NCBI RefSeq assembly: GCF_030718085.1
Contig: NZ_JAVAJF010000004.1
Location: 1 to 64,000, forward strand
DNA: 64,000 nt
Direction: 5' to 3'
Origin: Marinobacter sp. MDS2
GTDB lineage: Bacteria > Pseudomonadota > Gammaproteobacteria > Pseudomonadales > Oleiphilaceae
The position numbers were made by a program, and so were the translations under genes. The notes under the pieces were generated by a model, which ran no database searches, was not told the DNA's origin, and saw only the letters and a list, made by a program, of their open reading frames with translations. Of the stretch, positions 18,922-27,455 are shown piece by piece. The number at the start of each line of letters is the position of its first letter. Within the stretch, counting starts at the first letter, position 1.

Positions 18922-21900
18922 TTAGTTGATAATTTCATGCCAGTTTAAACGTTGAGATCCGCCCGCGCCTATGGTCGTTTCCTTGCTCACATCACTAGAA
19001 TCAAGCGCAGATCCAAACAGTCGAACATTACCATTACTCGCCTTCAATGCCGTAAAGACTCCAGCCATCCCCACGCTATACCGCTCACCGTTGTAGTAAT
19101 AAAGCTTACCACCCACAGTTACGGAGTCTTTGGAGTCAATTGTTCCATCACCATCAGCATCTAGAACCGGCACACCGGGATTCGCACCGGAGAAAGGATC
19201 AACGATTAAGGTGGCCCCTCCTGGCGACGTATCGCATGGACTACTCGATTTAGGAATCAGTGTATTTACAATAAGCCTTCCAGCGATCAACTGGGTCTGA
19301 TAAACAATCCGCTCGCCTTCCCTACCTTCTACGGGCGATACAAGGTCCATATACCAGCCCACATCACCATCACTGGTCAGGTCGGAGAATTCACCATCGC
19401 TTGTAACCCGAAACACCCCTCCTGTAGTGCTCTTTTCAGCGATGAGTGTACGTTCTTGTAGATCACTGCGTGAATCCGTTGATTTAGCTTCGGCTAAACC
19501 TGACGGACCCGCTAGTGCACGCAAGCCATACCAAGTTTGCACCTTTGGGCTGCTCTCCAAGATATCGGATTTTGCCAGATAGCGCCCTGTCCCGAAGAAC
19601 ACCCAGATAGCCCCAGTATCCGGGTTTTGGGTCGCATACATATCTGCGGTAATGGGCTGGCGATTACCATCGCTATCCTTGGCCACATAGATCGGCTGAC
19701 TGACACTGCCGCCATTTGGCTTTAGTTCAAAACGCCATACATTACCTTGTAGATCACCGGCAAATGCGTATTCACTCACACCATCAGTGTCATTCTTTTG
19801 AATAACATATGGCGCTGAAAGCCCATTAGCCGTCGAGGTTCCAGCTGAATAGACTTTGAGATCCCCCGTTTTAAGATCAAACTGCAGCAGAGCCGCTCGC
19901 CCGTTTTCACTATTAGGCCCATTACCCAAGTGGGCAACCCATTTCCCCGCTCCCGTACTTTCCTTGATTAAGGATATCGTAGGGCGTCCCAAGGCCATGC
20001 CAATCCACTCATCGTTAGATTTGCCATCCCCTGCGGACCTTTCCCAAAGAATCGCATTTTTAGCCTTTTGGGGATCGGCAAGGTCTGCGGGGTTGGTGAT
20101 ATCCAAAGCATACACAGTGCGAGACGTACCTCGCCCCGTCGTACCCACCAAAATGGTCTTCCACGCACCATCTATGTAGACATTCTGGGTAGTCAATTTG
20201 CCATCGTTGTAGAACTGATGCGGAACAGGCTGCGACCCATCGACCGGGTTGTAAACACCGTATTCAGGATTAGCAAGTCTTGCCAAAGATGCATCTCCAG
20301 TCCCGCCTACTACCGCTCCCGGTATATAGGCGAAGACTTCTTTGCCTGTATTCGCATTGAAGGCATGCAGCATGCCATCATTCGCTGCAACATACGCAAG
20401 GGGAGTGCGGCCCGTGTTATCCGTAACGAATTTCTTGTAATCTTTGGTGCCGCTCAAACCGTCAAAATAGGTCTCGTCGAGAACGTGCTTGTAAAGGTCA
20501 GGCTTTGGATCACCTATTACGACTGGGGTGGAGTTAACGATATCGCCCAACAACGTACCTCGCTTACGCAACACGTCTGTGAGCGGGGATACCACGGAAT
20601 CCTCATAACTCCGATCCCCTCTTAGATAATTAACGATGTGCGTGCCCCAAGTCGAACCCTTTGGATCCGAAGGGTAAAGGTTATCGCCCAGAGTCGTCAG
20701 ATAGTTACCCAAAGCCCCCGCTTTAAACTCAATAGGGTTCCCGCTGGTATCTATGGTCCAAATATTACGATCAGCGGCCACCGGAAGCTGGGCTGATGCG
20801 CTCCAAGGAGCAACACTGAAGGTGTCGGTTGTCTTATCATAACCAACCGACTTAAGCTCACCGGACCAAGCGCCGGTCATGTAGCTAGCACTATACTGCC
20901 TCGTACTCGAGGTCAGAGTCTCCCCGCCACTAAATGAGGGCGCGCCACCTGCACCGGGAGCTGAGGCAATGTCTGCCAGCGCCTGCTTAAGCCCATCTGC
21001 GAACTGCTTGGGATCACGTGCAGAAAAGAAGCCCCCATAGCCGTTAATAGCTGCATGCAACATATCGCTGACGTTCTCAATTTTTCCTTGGCCGCCATTG
21101 CGCCCCGGAGTGGGCCAACCGTTCCAGCCGCTAACGGCGCTCGAATCACCATTGCGGGCCCAATCGAAAAGTTCAGCAGGTGTTGCCCCTAGGCCACTCA
21201 CCGTCAACCCCAAACCGACGGTAAAGGTTGTCATATGTTGCCATGTTGCGGGATCGGTCTGCGTTGCCGGAACCTGGTTTTTCTGGCCATCAGTGTTCCC
21301 GTTACGCAGATCCGTTTTCCAGTAATAATTAGCAACGTCCGCCAACGTAGCAGTATCGCCGTCTGCAGCACCGCCCACGAAGGGCGCAACAGCTTTATAG
21401 TTAGTTGTCGCTGTATTATCAGCCCCTTTGAGGAAATCTGAAGGCGCCGACCCACTCCAGTAACCATCAGACACTAAAATTGCGTATGAAGCCCTGCAGG
21501 AATACTCAACCGCTTTACCATTTGCATCAGTATCGAGCCAAGGTTGCTGGGTCTGGTAATAACGTCCCGCGGTCTCCAACGCTCGGCGCAGCGGCGTTCC
21601 ACCACTGGTCCCAACACCCTCAAGCCAGTTCCAGAAACGTTGTTTCTGCGAACCACTAGAGCCATCACCAAATGGCTCGACCTGTTTGATCTTCATATGG
21701 TAATCAAATTGCCCCGAACCAAGGTTGCTGGAACTGGAGTTGTTGATCGCGCCAAAACCAAAACGGTAGGCAGGATCTAGCCCAAAAAACGCACTCATAA
21801 TGCCGCTTTTGGCGGACAGTGCGCGGGTGCGATAGTAACTGTAATAATTGGCAACGTTCTGGCCGTATGTCGTCGTCTCGCCACCAACGATAAGGGTGTC

Positions 21901-22557
21901 ACTGGCATGATGGCAATTTGTCCAAGCACTACAGCTTTTGCCGTCTTCAACCACTCGATGTTTATCACTGCCATCGAAATAAACAAAGGACGGGGGCGCT
22001 TCAAACCTGCACTGTTTATCTTCCCACTCACCACCAGCGCTTTCACACGACTTCTTGCTGTTGTATCTGGTATCAACATACTCACCGTCAGTATCGGAGT
22101 AATCCGAATCGTCGAGGATATCGTTGGTAGCGCTGGAACCAAACGGGTTGTTATAACCCTCTGGAAAAGTCGACGCCCCATACCACGAGCCATCGGCTTT
22201 CGGCGGCACGGTATAGAGCGTTTCAGGATTATAATACTGGCGATTACGACTGGATTTACGGAAATCATCACCCGACCTTGGTGCGTCATCGGGAAGATAA
22301 GACCGCCTCATCGAGCCAGAATCATCGTGCAACAGCACAACATTAGGCGGCAACGGTTCACTCACGACTAAAGGAGTCTGGTCAACGCCTACGCTATCAA
22401 GAGCCGCTTGGGCACTGAAAACCGGCAAGAAAGCAAACAACGTTAGCGCTGCAAAACGCCAACTAGCCATCGTGAACGTCCTAGCATTGGACGCTGTGGC
22501 AGGAAACCAGCTATCGCCAGCAACAGGGCTTTCTAGCTTAGTATTTATCATTTTCAT
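18922..22557 (-). CDS. pilY1: PilY1 type IV pilus tip adhesin/biogenesis factor
   Basis: A 1211-residue exported protein. After a signal peptide (AFLPVFSAQA) comes a von Willebrand A-like region with the MIDAS-type DDSGSM, Tyr/Ser/Asp-rich inserts, then the conserved PilY1 beta-propeller in the C-terminal half. A calcium loop DADGDGTIDSKD lies near the end. Family members sit at the pilus tip, bind surfaces and calcium, and are needed for pilus extension and surface sensing. The start at 22557 has GGAG nine bases upstream, while an ATG three codons earlier touches the site. It lies between pilX and pilE. Confidence 0.94.
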   Translation of the reverse strand: MKMINTKLESPVAGDSWFPATASNARTFTMASWRFAALTLFAFLPVFSAQAALDSVGVDQTPLVVSEPLPPNVVLLHDDSGSMRRSYLPDDAPRSGDDFRKSSRNRQYYNPETLYTVPPKADGSWYGASTFPEGYNNPFGSSATNDILDDSDYSDTDGEYVDTRYNSKKSCESAGGEWEDKQCRFEAPPSFVYFDGSDKHRVVEDGKSCSAWTNCHHASDTLIVGGETTTYGQNVANYYSYYRTRALSAKSGIMSAFFGLDPAYRFGFGAINNSSSSNLGSGQFDYHMKIKQVEPFGDGSSGSQKQRFWNWLEGVGTSGGTPLRRALETAGRYYQTQQPWLDTDANGKAVEYSCRASYAILVSDGYWSGSAPSDFLKGADNTATTNYKAVAPFVGGAADGDTATLADVANYYWKTDLRNGNTDGQKNQVPATQTDPATWQHMTTFTVGLGLTVSGLGATPAELFDWARNGDSSAVSGWNGWPTPGRNGGQGKIENVSDMLHAAINGYGGFFSARDPKQFADGLKQALADIASAPGAGGAPSFSGGETLTSSTRQYSASYMTGAWSGELKSVGYDKTTDTFSVAPWSASAQLPVAADRNIWTIDTSGNPIEFKAGALGNYLTTLGDNLYPSDPKGSTWGTHIVNYLRGDRSYEDSVVSPLTDVLRKRGTLLGDIVNSTPVVIGDPKPDLYKHVLDETYFDGLSGTKDYKKFVTDNTGRTPLAYVAANDGMLHAFNANTGKEVFAYIPGAVVGGTGDASLARLANPEYGVYNPVDGSQPVPHQFYNDGKLTTQNVYIDGAWKTILVGTTGRGTSRTVYALDITNPADLADPQKAKNAILWERSAGDGKSNDEWIGMALGRPTISLIKESTGAGKWVAHLGNGPNSENGRAALLQFDLKTGDLKVYSAGTSTANGLSAPYVIQKNDTDGVSEYAFAGDLQGNVWRFELKPNGGSVSQPIYVAKDSDGNRQPITADMYATQNPDTGAIWVFFGTGRYLAKSDILESSPKVQTWYGLRALAGPSGLAEAKSTDSRSDLQERTLIAEKSTTGGVFRVTSDGEFSDLTSDGDVGWYMDLVSPVEGREGERIVYQTQLIAGRLIVNTLIPKSSSPCDTSPGGATLIVDPFSGANPGVPVLDADGDGTIDSKDSVTVGGKLYYYNGERYSVGMAGVFTALKASNGNVRLFGSALDSSDVSKETTIGAGGSQRLNWHEIIN

Positions 22558-22569
22558 AACGGACATCTC

Positions 22570-23184
22570 CTACATCCGGTAGGTCGCTTGGAGAACGACC
22601 TGCGCGCGTTCAGCGTTTATCGCCGCAGTGGGGTCAAGCGCCCGCGCGGTGATGCGGTAACAAGTACCTTGATTGGTGAGTTGTGTGCCGCCTGGGCCAC
22701 CCTCGTTCTGGTCCGTGGTTCCCGTATAGCCAGTGCCAACACCTGTGGATGAACAGTTACCCAACAGTTGCACGACGAACTGTGGCGGGCTAGCCGAGTC
22801 GATAGCAGTAAATTCTGTTTGGCCAGTCCCATTGGGAATTGATTGCCATAAATTATTAGCAATTTGGCCACTGGGGTTAGAGGCACAGCTTTTATCGCTG
22901 CAATCCAGCGAAGCCGAGTTGGCTGCTATCAGTGCTTCCCATGTCTGCCGATTGCTGGTGAAATCACGCGCTCCCATGATTAACGCCGCCTCAGCCGCCT
23001 GGAAGCCCGTCTCACGATCATAGGCACCACCCGCCATGCGTTCTTGGAGTATTGTGCCTCGCATTCCGGCGAGACCGACAAGAGTCACTGCAATCAGCAA
23101 CACCAGCGAAACCACAAGAGCCATTCCTTGTTGTCGGCGCTGGCTCCACACCTCTACGATTCTGCTTTTTCGTTCGGACATCAT
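22570..23184 (-). CDS. pilX: Minor type IV pilus assembly protein PilX
   Basis: A 204-residue protein with the PilX N-terminal pattern RQQGMALVVSLVLLIAVTLVGLAGMRGTILQERMAGGAYDRE, given in parts: QQGMALVVSLVLL, LAGMRGT, QERMAGG. It has a prepilin-like hydrophobic helix and two Cys pairs (LDCSDKSCAS; LGNCSSTG...GTCYRIT). It belongs to the minor pilin priming complex. The ATG at 23184 is preferred to a TTG at 23205 that overlaps the pilW stop. Its stop lies inside the ribosome site of pilY1, showing tight coupling. Confidence 0.9.
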   Translation of the reverse strand: MMSERKSRIVEVWSQRRQQGMALVVSLVLLIAVTLVGLAGMRGTILQERMAGGAYDRETGFQAAEAALIMGARDFTSNRQTWEALIAANSASLDCSDKSCASNPSGQIANNLWQSIPNGTGQTEFTAIDSASPPQFVVQLLGNCSSTGVGTGYTGTTDQNEGGPGGTQLTNQGTCYRITARALDPTAAINAERAQVVLQATYRM

Positions 23185-23201
23185 GATTGACCGCTCAACT
23201 T

Positions 23202-24230
23202 TCAATTAATATTCAGCCGGTTACGAAGTGCCACCGTCGACGTAAAAACCCGCTGAAGTGGCTGATTATCCGTTCCTGCAGCGGCTCCTGGTTGAGTTCC
23301 CCCACTCTGGACCGTTATCGCAAGCCGAACGGCATCCACATTTTCCCAGTTACCCACACCGCCAGCTGTAACAAAGGAGTTACCGCCCTGTTCGTGGTAG
23401 CGAATGGTCATTCCTGAAACTCCCCTCACCATTTCCGAGGCTTCTGATGTCACGCCTTGGCCGCGGCCGTAACGATATAGCGACCGTCCACCCGCGCCAT
23501 TTTGCCCTACATACCAAATGTAGTTGGTCGGAATGGCAAGATAAGAGGAAGGGCTAAAAGAGTTGCAACTCCCTCCACTTGGGGTTTGCGGCACTGGATG
23601 ATTCAAGCATTTAGTCTGATTCCCTGGGGAACCCATTCCCGCATTATGCCCAACGGTGACATTGCTACTGTTGTAATCGCTCACTTGGAAAATAGTGGCC
23701 TTATTAACATCGCAGAGCATCAGAATATCTTCTGAACTTATCGAGGTCGTGGGGGCCTGAAGCTTCACATTGGCCCGAGGTCCAGTTGAAGCCTCAAGCG
23801 TCAGCGCGGCCCCTCTGGCGCTGGCCAAGCGAATAGCATCGCCGCCGCCTGCTACCGGTGCACCAGCACCATTGGCAGGAAGAACGGCAACAGTCGTTGC
23901 ATCATCCCAACCTTGAATGGGCGTATTGTTGTCGAGCATTGGGTCACCAGTAGCCTTAAGCACACTTGCGACACTCCCCGTCCCGCACGGATTAGCGCCT
24001 GCAGCCCGAAGCTCTCTAGCGAGGAACTCAAAAGAAGTGCGGGCCCCCTCCTGAACTTCTCCCAGAGCCACATTGCTTCGGTATGCGTTCTGGTTAGCCA
24101 GAAATACACTGCCGACCCCGGCGATAACCAGCAGACCCAGCACGAGAGCAATCATTAACTCGACCAGCGTGAAGCCGGCGGCTGCTCGTGGCTGAACCAA
24201 AATCTGACTGTATCGTTTGCTAGACATCAT
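23202..24230 (-). CDS. pilW: Minor type IV pilus assembly protein PilW
   Basis: A 342-residue minor pilin. The prepilin site AAAG|FTLVELMIALVLGLLVI is near residue 19, followed by FLANQNAYRSNVALGEVQEG typical of PilW, and a large C-terminal globular part. It forms part of the tip/priming complex with PilV, PilX, PilE and FimT. Its start overlaps the pilV stop by four bases (ATGA type), indicating translational coupling. Length is in the PilW range. Confidence 0.92.
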   Translation of the reverse strand: MMSSKRYSQILVQPRAAAGFTLVELMIALVLGLLVIAGVGSVFLANQNAYRSNVALGEVQEGARTSFEFLARELRAAGANPCGTGSVASVLKATGDPMLDNNTPIQGWDDATTVAVLPANGAGAPVAGGGDAIRLASARGAALTLEASTGPRANVKLQAPTTSISSEDILMLCDVNKATIFQVSDYNSSNVTVGHNAGMGSPGNQTKCLNHPVPQTPSGGSCNSFSPSSYLAIPTNYIWYVGQNGAGGRSLYRYGRGQGVTSEASEMVRGVSGMTIRYHEQGGNSFVTAGGVGNWENVDAVRLAITVQSGGTQPGAAAGTDNQPLQRVFTSTVALRNRLNIN

Positions 24231-24727
24231 AACTTCGCTCGCGTGATCATGGTTTGGCCGGCAATACCGCCAGTCGCCCTCTCGTCGTTAAAGGTGATGG
24301 TAATCGTGTAATTACCCCCTCCATTAGCCGTGATATCACCTTGCGTTCCCGGCCCCATCAAACTGCCGAGATCATCACACCACTGATTTTGATTGGCTTG
24401 GGCCAGTGCGCTGCCCTTCGTCGCTCCGGAACAATCACCCGGAGCCGCCCAGTCCTTAGGCACCGTCACCTTCAAATTATCGTAATCACCGGCTCGAACG
24501 CCTGTTAAATCAACCCTCATAGCATCCAGAATAGAGTAACTAGCAATCGTTCCGATACTGCGCACCATCGCACTGTTGTTATTGCTGAGAGCCTTTGATT
24601 GCAGCGCAGCCATGCCGAGAAAGCCAATCGACAGCACCAGTACGGCGATCAACACTTCAATCAAGCCAACTCCTGATTGGCGACCCGGAAAAACCGTTAA
24701 CGGTTGTTTTACTTGGAGGTTGGCCAT
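24227..24727 (-). CDS. pilV: Minor type IV pilin PilV
   Basis: A 166-residue minor pilin. The leader ends RQSG|VGLIEVLIAVLVLSIGFLG and the next segment MAALQSKALSNNNSAMVRS (given in part) is characteristic of PilV. Two cysteines (GDCSGA and QWCDDLG) may pair. The ATG at 24727 has GGAG eight bases upstream and gives a normal 16-residue leader; an alternative ATG at 24772 overlaps the fimT stop but has no clear ribosome site. Part of the operon fimT-pilV-pilW-pilX-pilY1-pilE. Confidence 0.9.
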   Translation of the reverse strand: MANLQVKQPLTVFPGRQSGVGLIEVLIAVLVLSIGFLGMAALQSKALSNNNSAMVRSIGTIASYSILDAMRVDLTGVRAGDYDNLKVTVPKDWAAPGDCSGATKGSALAQANQNQWCDDLGSLMGPGTQGDITANGGGNYTITITFNDERATGGIAGQTMITRAKL

Positions 24728-24768
24728 GCGTATAGCTCCACTCTGACGGGCATCGTTCATCAATCGGT

Positions 24769-25329
24769 TCATGGACAATTTGCTCGCGTTTCGGTGACGA
24801 CCTGCACCGTACTGCCGGCAATCAACTCCACACGCCGAGCGTTATCGCTCGTGAGCGCAGAACTGCACAACACGACCACTGACGGGTCTCCACCGGCTGT
24901 GTTGTACGGGGTCATCATGTTATCTCCCAGGTAGCCCATTCCGTCCCCCCGGAAACGCACGGTTGTGGAAGCAACAACGACCAAGGGCTGGTCGATCGAA
25001 TCAGCTAACGCAGAATGGAGGGCTTCAGCAGCACCACCATCTCGCGGCAAATACCGCACTTCACCGGCGAGTGCAGCGGTGCAACCAGAGCCGATCCCGC
25101 TCGTCGGTGCGTTATCCTCCCCGCACAACGCCACCGACTGGTTGCGTTTAACGGCTTCTGCACGGGCTGAACTGATCGCTCCAACCCACGCATTCGTCGC
25201 CGTCACCAACTCGTTACGCGCAAGCGTATCCCGAAAACTCGGAATGGCGACGGTTATCAGTATTACCGCCACCGCCAAAGTAATCATCAACTCTACCAAC
25301 GTAAAACCGCTGTCGCTCCGGACACGCAT
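24769..25329 (-). CDS. fimT: FimT/FimU-type minor pseudopilin, first gene of the minor pilin operon
   Basis: A 186-residue GspH/FimT-fold minor pilin with a very short leader, RSDSG|FTLVELMITLAVAVILI, and the FimT pattern RDTLARNELVTATNAWVGAISSARAEA (in part: ARNELVTATN). Cysteines at ALCGED, GSGC and near the end can form disulfides. In its place at the head of the operon it corresponds to P. aeruginosa FimU/FimT, and both names are possible. AGAGG lies about nine bases before the ATG. Confidence 0.88.
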   Translation of the reverse strand: MRVRSDSGFTLVELMITLAVAVILITVAIPSFRDTLARNELVTATNAWVGAISSARAEAVKRNQSVALCGEDNAPTSGIGSGCTAALAGEVRYLPRDGGAAEALHSALADSIDQPLVVVASTTVRFRGDGMGYLGDNMMTPYNTAGGDPSVVVLCSSALTSDNARRVELIAGSTVQVVTETRANCP

Positions 25330-25428
25330 AAAGCAAACCTCTTATTATCTCAATTTCAGCTTACGAAACTCTGTAAAGAACACCTACCGCGAAACGACAA
25401 ACGGTGAGAAACCAGGCGTGAGCGGTAT

Positions 25429-25476
25429 CCAGACAACAAAAAAGCGTGATCGAAATCACGCTTTTTTGTTGTCTGG
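25429..25476. terminator. bidirectional terminator with a perfect 22-bp stem
   Basis: Arms 25429-25450 and 25455-25476 are perfectly complementary around the tetraloop CGAA. The GC-rich core GCGTGAT is flanked by six A's and six T's, giving a U-run on both strands. It lies between ispH and the head of the minor pilin operon, both on the minus strand; the leftward-acting form would separate ispH from nothing upstream but block readthrough from the pilin side only if transcribed rightward. Confidence 0.85.
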
Positions 25477-25508
25477 ACTGCTCTTGTGCCCTTGGTCGTC
25501 AATGCTCG

Positions 25509-26462
25509 CTATTGAACATTCACCGCATCAATCCGTAACTCCTTAGGCATAGAAAACACAATATTCTCCTCCCGCCCGGCAATCTCCTGCGGCTCTTCCC
25601 CGCCCAGTTCCTTCAAGCGGTTAATCACATCCGCCACCAGCACTTCAGGCGCCGAAGCCCCGGCCGTCACACCCACCGCTTTCTTGCCTTCCAGCCACTG
25701 CTTATCGATTTGCGCAGCTTCGTCAATCAGGTAGGCGGGGGTTCCCATCCGTTCCGCCAGCTCGCGCAGACGGTTGGAGTTGGAACTGTTCGGGGAGCCC
25801 ACTACCAGCATCAGGTCGCAGTCGCCGGCCAATTGCTTTACCGCATCCTGGCGGTTCTGGGTGGCGTAGCAGATATCGTCTTTGCGCGGGCCTTCGATTT
25901 TCGGGAATTTGGCGCGCAGTGCGTCGATCACCCGGGCGGTGTCGTCCATGGAAAGCGTGGTTTGAGTCACGTAGGCCAGGCGTTCGGGGTCTTTCACTTC
26001 CAGCTTTTCAACATCGCCTTCGTCTTCAACCAAGTAGATGTTGCCGCCGTTGCTGTGGTCGTACTGGCCCATGGTACCTTCAACTTCCGGGTGGCCGTGG
26101 TGGCCAATCAAGATGCATTCACGACCGTCGCGGCTGTTGCGCATGACTTCCATGTGCACTTTAGTCACCAGCGGGCAGGTGGCGTCGAAAACCTTCAAGC
26201 CACGGCGAGCGGCTTCGTTTTGCACGGCCTGGGATACGCCGTGAGCGCTGAAGATCACCAAGGTGTCATCAGGCACTTCGTGCAATTCGTCAACAAACAC
26301 AGCGCCCCGATTGCGCAGGTTATCAACCACAAACTTGTTGTGGACGACTTCGTGGCGCACGTAGATGGGCGCACCGAAGACGTCGAGCGCGCGGTTTACG
26401 ATTTCTATGGCACGGTCTACACCGGCGCAGAAGCCACGGGGGTTAGCTAATCGGATTTGCAT
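25509..26462 (-). CDS. ispH: 4-hydroxy-3-methylbut-2-enyl diphosphate reductase
   Basis: A 317-residue iron-sulfur enzyme, last step of the MEP isoprenoid pathway, making IPP and DMAPP. The three cluster cysteines are in [22 protein letters not shown] and [22 protein letters not shown] gives substrate phosphate contacts. It is the last gene of murJ-like order ileS-lspA-fkpB-ispH, 11 bases after fkpB. Length is typical. Confidence 0.97.
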   Translation of the reverse strand: MQIRLANPRGFCAGVDRAIEIVNRALDVFGAPIYVRHEVVHNKFVVDNLRNRGAVFVDELHEVPDDTLVIFSAHGVSQAVQNEAARRGLKVFDATCPLVTKVHMEVMRNSRDGRECILIGHHGHPEVEGTMGQYDHSNGGNIYLVEDEGDVEKLEVKDPERLAYVTQTTLSMDDTARVIDALRAKFPKIEGPRKDDICYATQNRQDAVKQLAGDCDLMLVVGSPNSSNSNRLRELAERMGTPAYLIDEAAQIDKQWLEGKKAVGVTAGASAPEVLVADVINRLKELGGEEPQEIAGREENIVFSMPKELRIDAVNVQ

Positions 26463-26473
26463 ATCTTTGCCCT

Positions 26474-26926
26474 TCAGTGTGTTTGCCCGGCGGGCTCCAC
26501 ATCGATGATCTGTACTTCAAAGCTCAGTGTACGCCCTGCCAGCGGATGGTTGAAGTCGACTTCCACCTCATCACCTTCCACCCGGCTGATTACGCCGGGC
26601 AATTCCTGCTGGCGGGCATCGGCGAAGGAAATCACCACACCCTTCTCCAAGACCATATCAGCACTGAATTCGTGGCGCTTGAAGGTTTGCAGGTTGGTCG
26701 GGTTGTGCTGGCCGAACGCTTTTTCCGGTGGCACTTCGAAGGTTTTGTGGTCGCCAGCTTTGAGGCCCATCAGGTAGGCTTCGAAATTCTCCGGCAGGTT
26801 TTCATCGCCGATTTCCAGCGTCGCCGGCTTTTTTCCGAACGTGCTGTCCACGGTTTCGCCGTCCTGAAACTTGAGAGCGAAATGCAGAGTTACCCGGGTG
26901 CCTTTATCGATTGGCAAGTCGTTCAT
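26474..26926 (-). CDS. fkpB: FKBP-type peptidyl-prolyl isomerase, SlpA/FkpB type
   Basis: A 150-residue FKBP-fold cis-trans prolyl isomerase and chaperone of the SlyD-like group with an inserted flap domain. Seen are [19 protein letters not shown] at the front (in part), the conserved [24 protein letters not shown] segment (in part: GLKAGD, PEKAFG), and the closing beta strand [15 protein letters not shown]. No signal peptide, so cytoplasmic. The start at 26926 lies four bases after the lspA stop. Its position between lspA and ispH is conserved in gammaproteobacteria. Confidence 0.92.
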   Translation of the reverse strand: MNDLPIDKGTRVTLHFALKFQDGETVDSTFGKKPATLEIGDENLPENFEAYLMGLKAGDHKTFEVPPEKAFGQHNPTNLQTFKRHEFSADMVLEKGVVISFADARQQELPGVISRVEGDEVEVDFNHPLAGRTLSFEVQIIDVEPAGQTH

Positions 26927-26930
26927 CGGA

Positions 26931-27455
26931 TCAATTACTCCTGTCGGCATCCCCGCTGTCTTCAGCGGGTTTACGAAATACGTCGAGCACCATCATAGCC
27001 GCACCGATGGTGATGGCGGTGTCAGCCAGATTGAAGGCCGGAAAATGCCAGTCCTGCCAGTAAAAGTGCAGGAAGTCGACCACGTACCCGTGAACCACGC
27101 GGTCATAAACGTTGCCGATGGCTCCCCCAAGGATTAGCACAATGGCAATGGCGGTCCAGGTTTCGTTGGCTTTAAGTTTTTTCAGCCAGCCGGTCAGAAC
27201 CACGCTGACCACCAAGGCCAAGGTGACGAAAAACCAACGCTGCCATCCAGCGGCGTCCGCCAGAAAGCTGAAGGCCGCGCCCGTGTTGTGCAGCAAGGTC
27301 AGGTTGAAACTGGGCATCACCGGTACCGGGTTGCCGTAGGTGAGCATGGCGGTGGCCAGGTACTTGGTACCCAAATCCACCGCGATCACCAGCACGGCCA
27401 GCCATAACCACTTCAGCTTGCTGCCTTCGCGCTCATCCACCATAACGCTTTCCAT
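26931..27455 (-). CDS. lspA: Lipoprotein signal peptidase (signal peptidase II)
   Basis: A 174-residue inner-membrane aspartyl protease that removes lipoprotein signal peptides after lipidation. Four membrane spans are visible. The catalytic aspartates lie in IGNVYDRVVHG and FNLADTAI, and HNTGAAFSFL is the conserved periplasmic motif. Its ATG shares one base with the ileS stop (TGATG), so it is coupled to ileS. It would process BamD and the DUF2057 lipoprotein also encoded here. Confidence 0.96.
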   Translation of the reverse strand: MESVMVDEREGSKLKWLWLAVLVIAVDLGTKYLATAMLTYGNPVPVMPSFNLTLLHNTGAAFSFLADAAGWQRWFFVTLALVVSVVLTGWLKKLKANETWTAIAIVLILGGAIGNVYDRVVHGYVVDFLHFYWQDWHFPAFNLADTAITIGAAMMVLDVFRKPAEDSGDADRSN

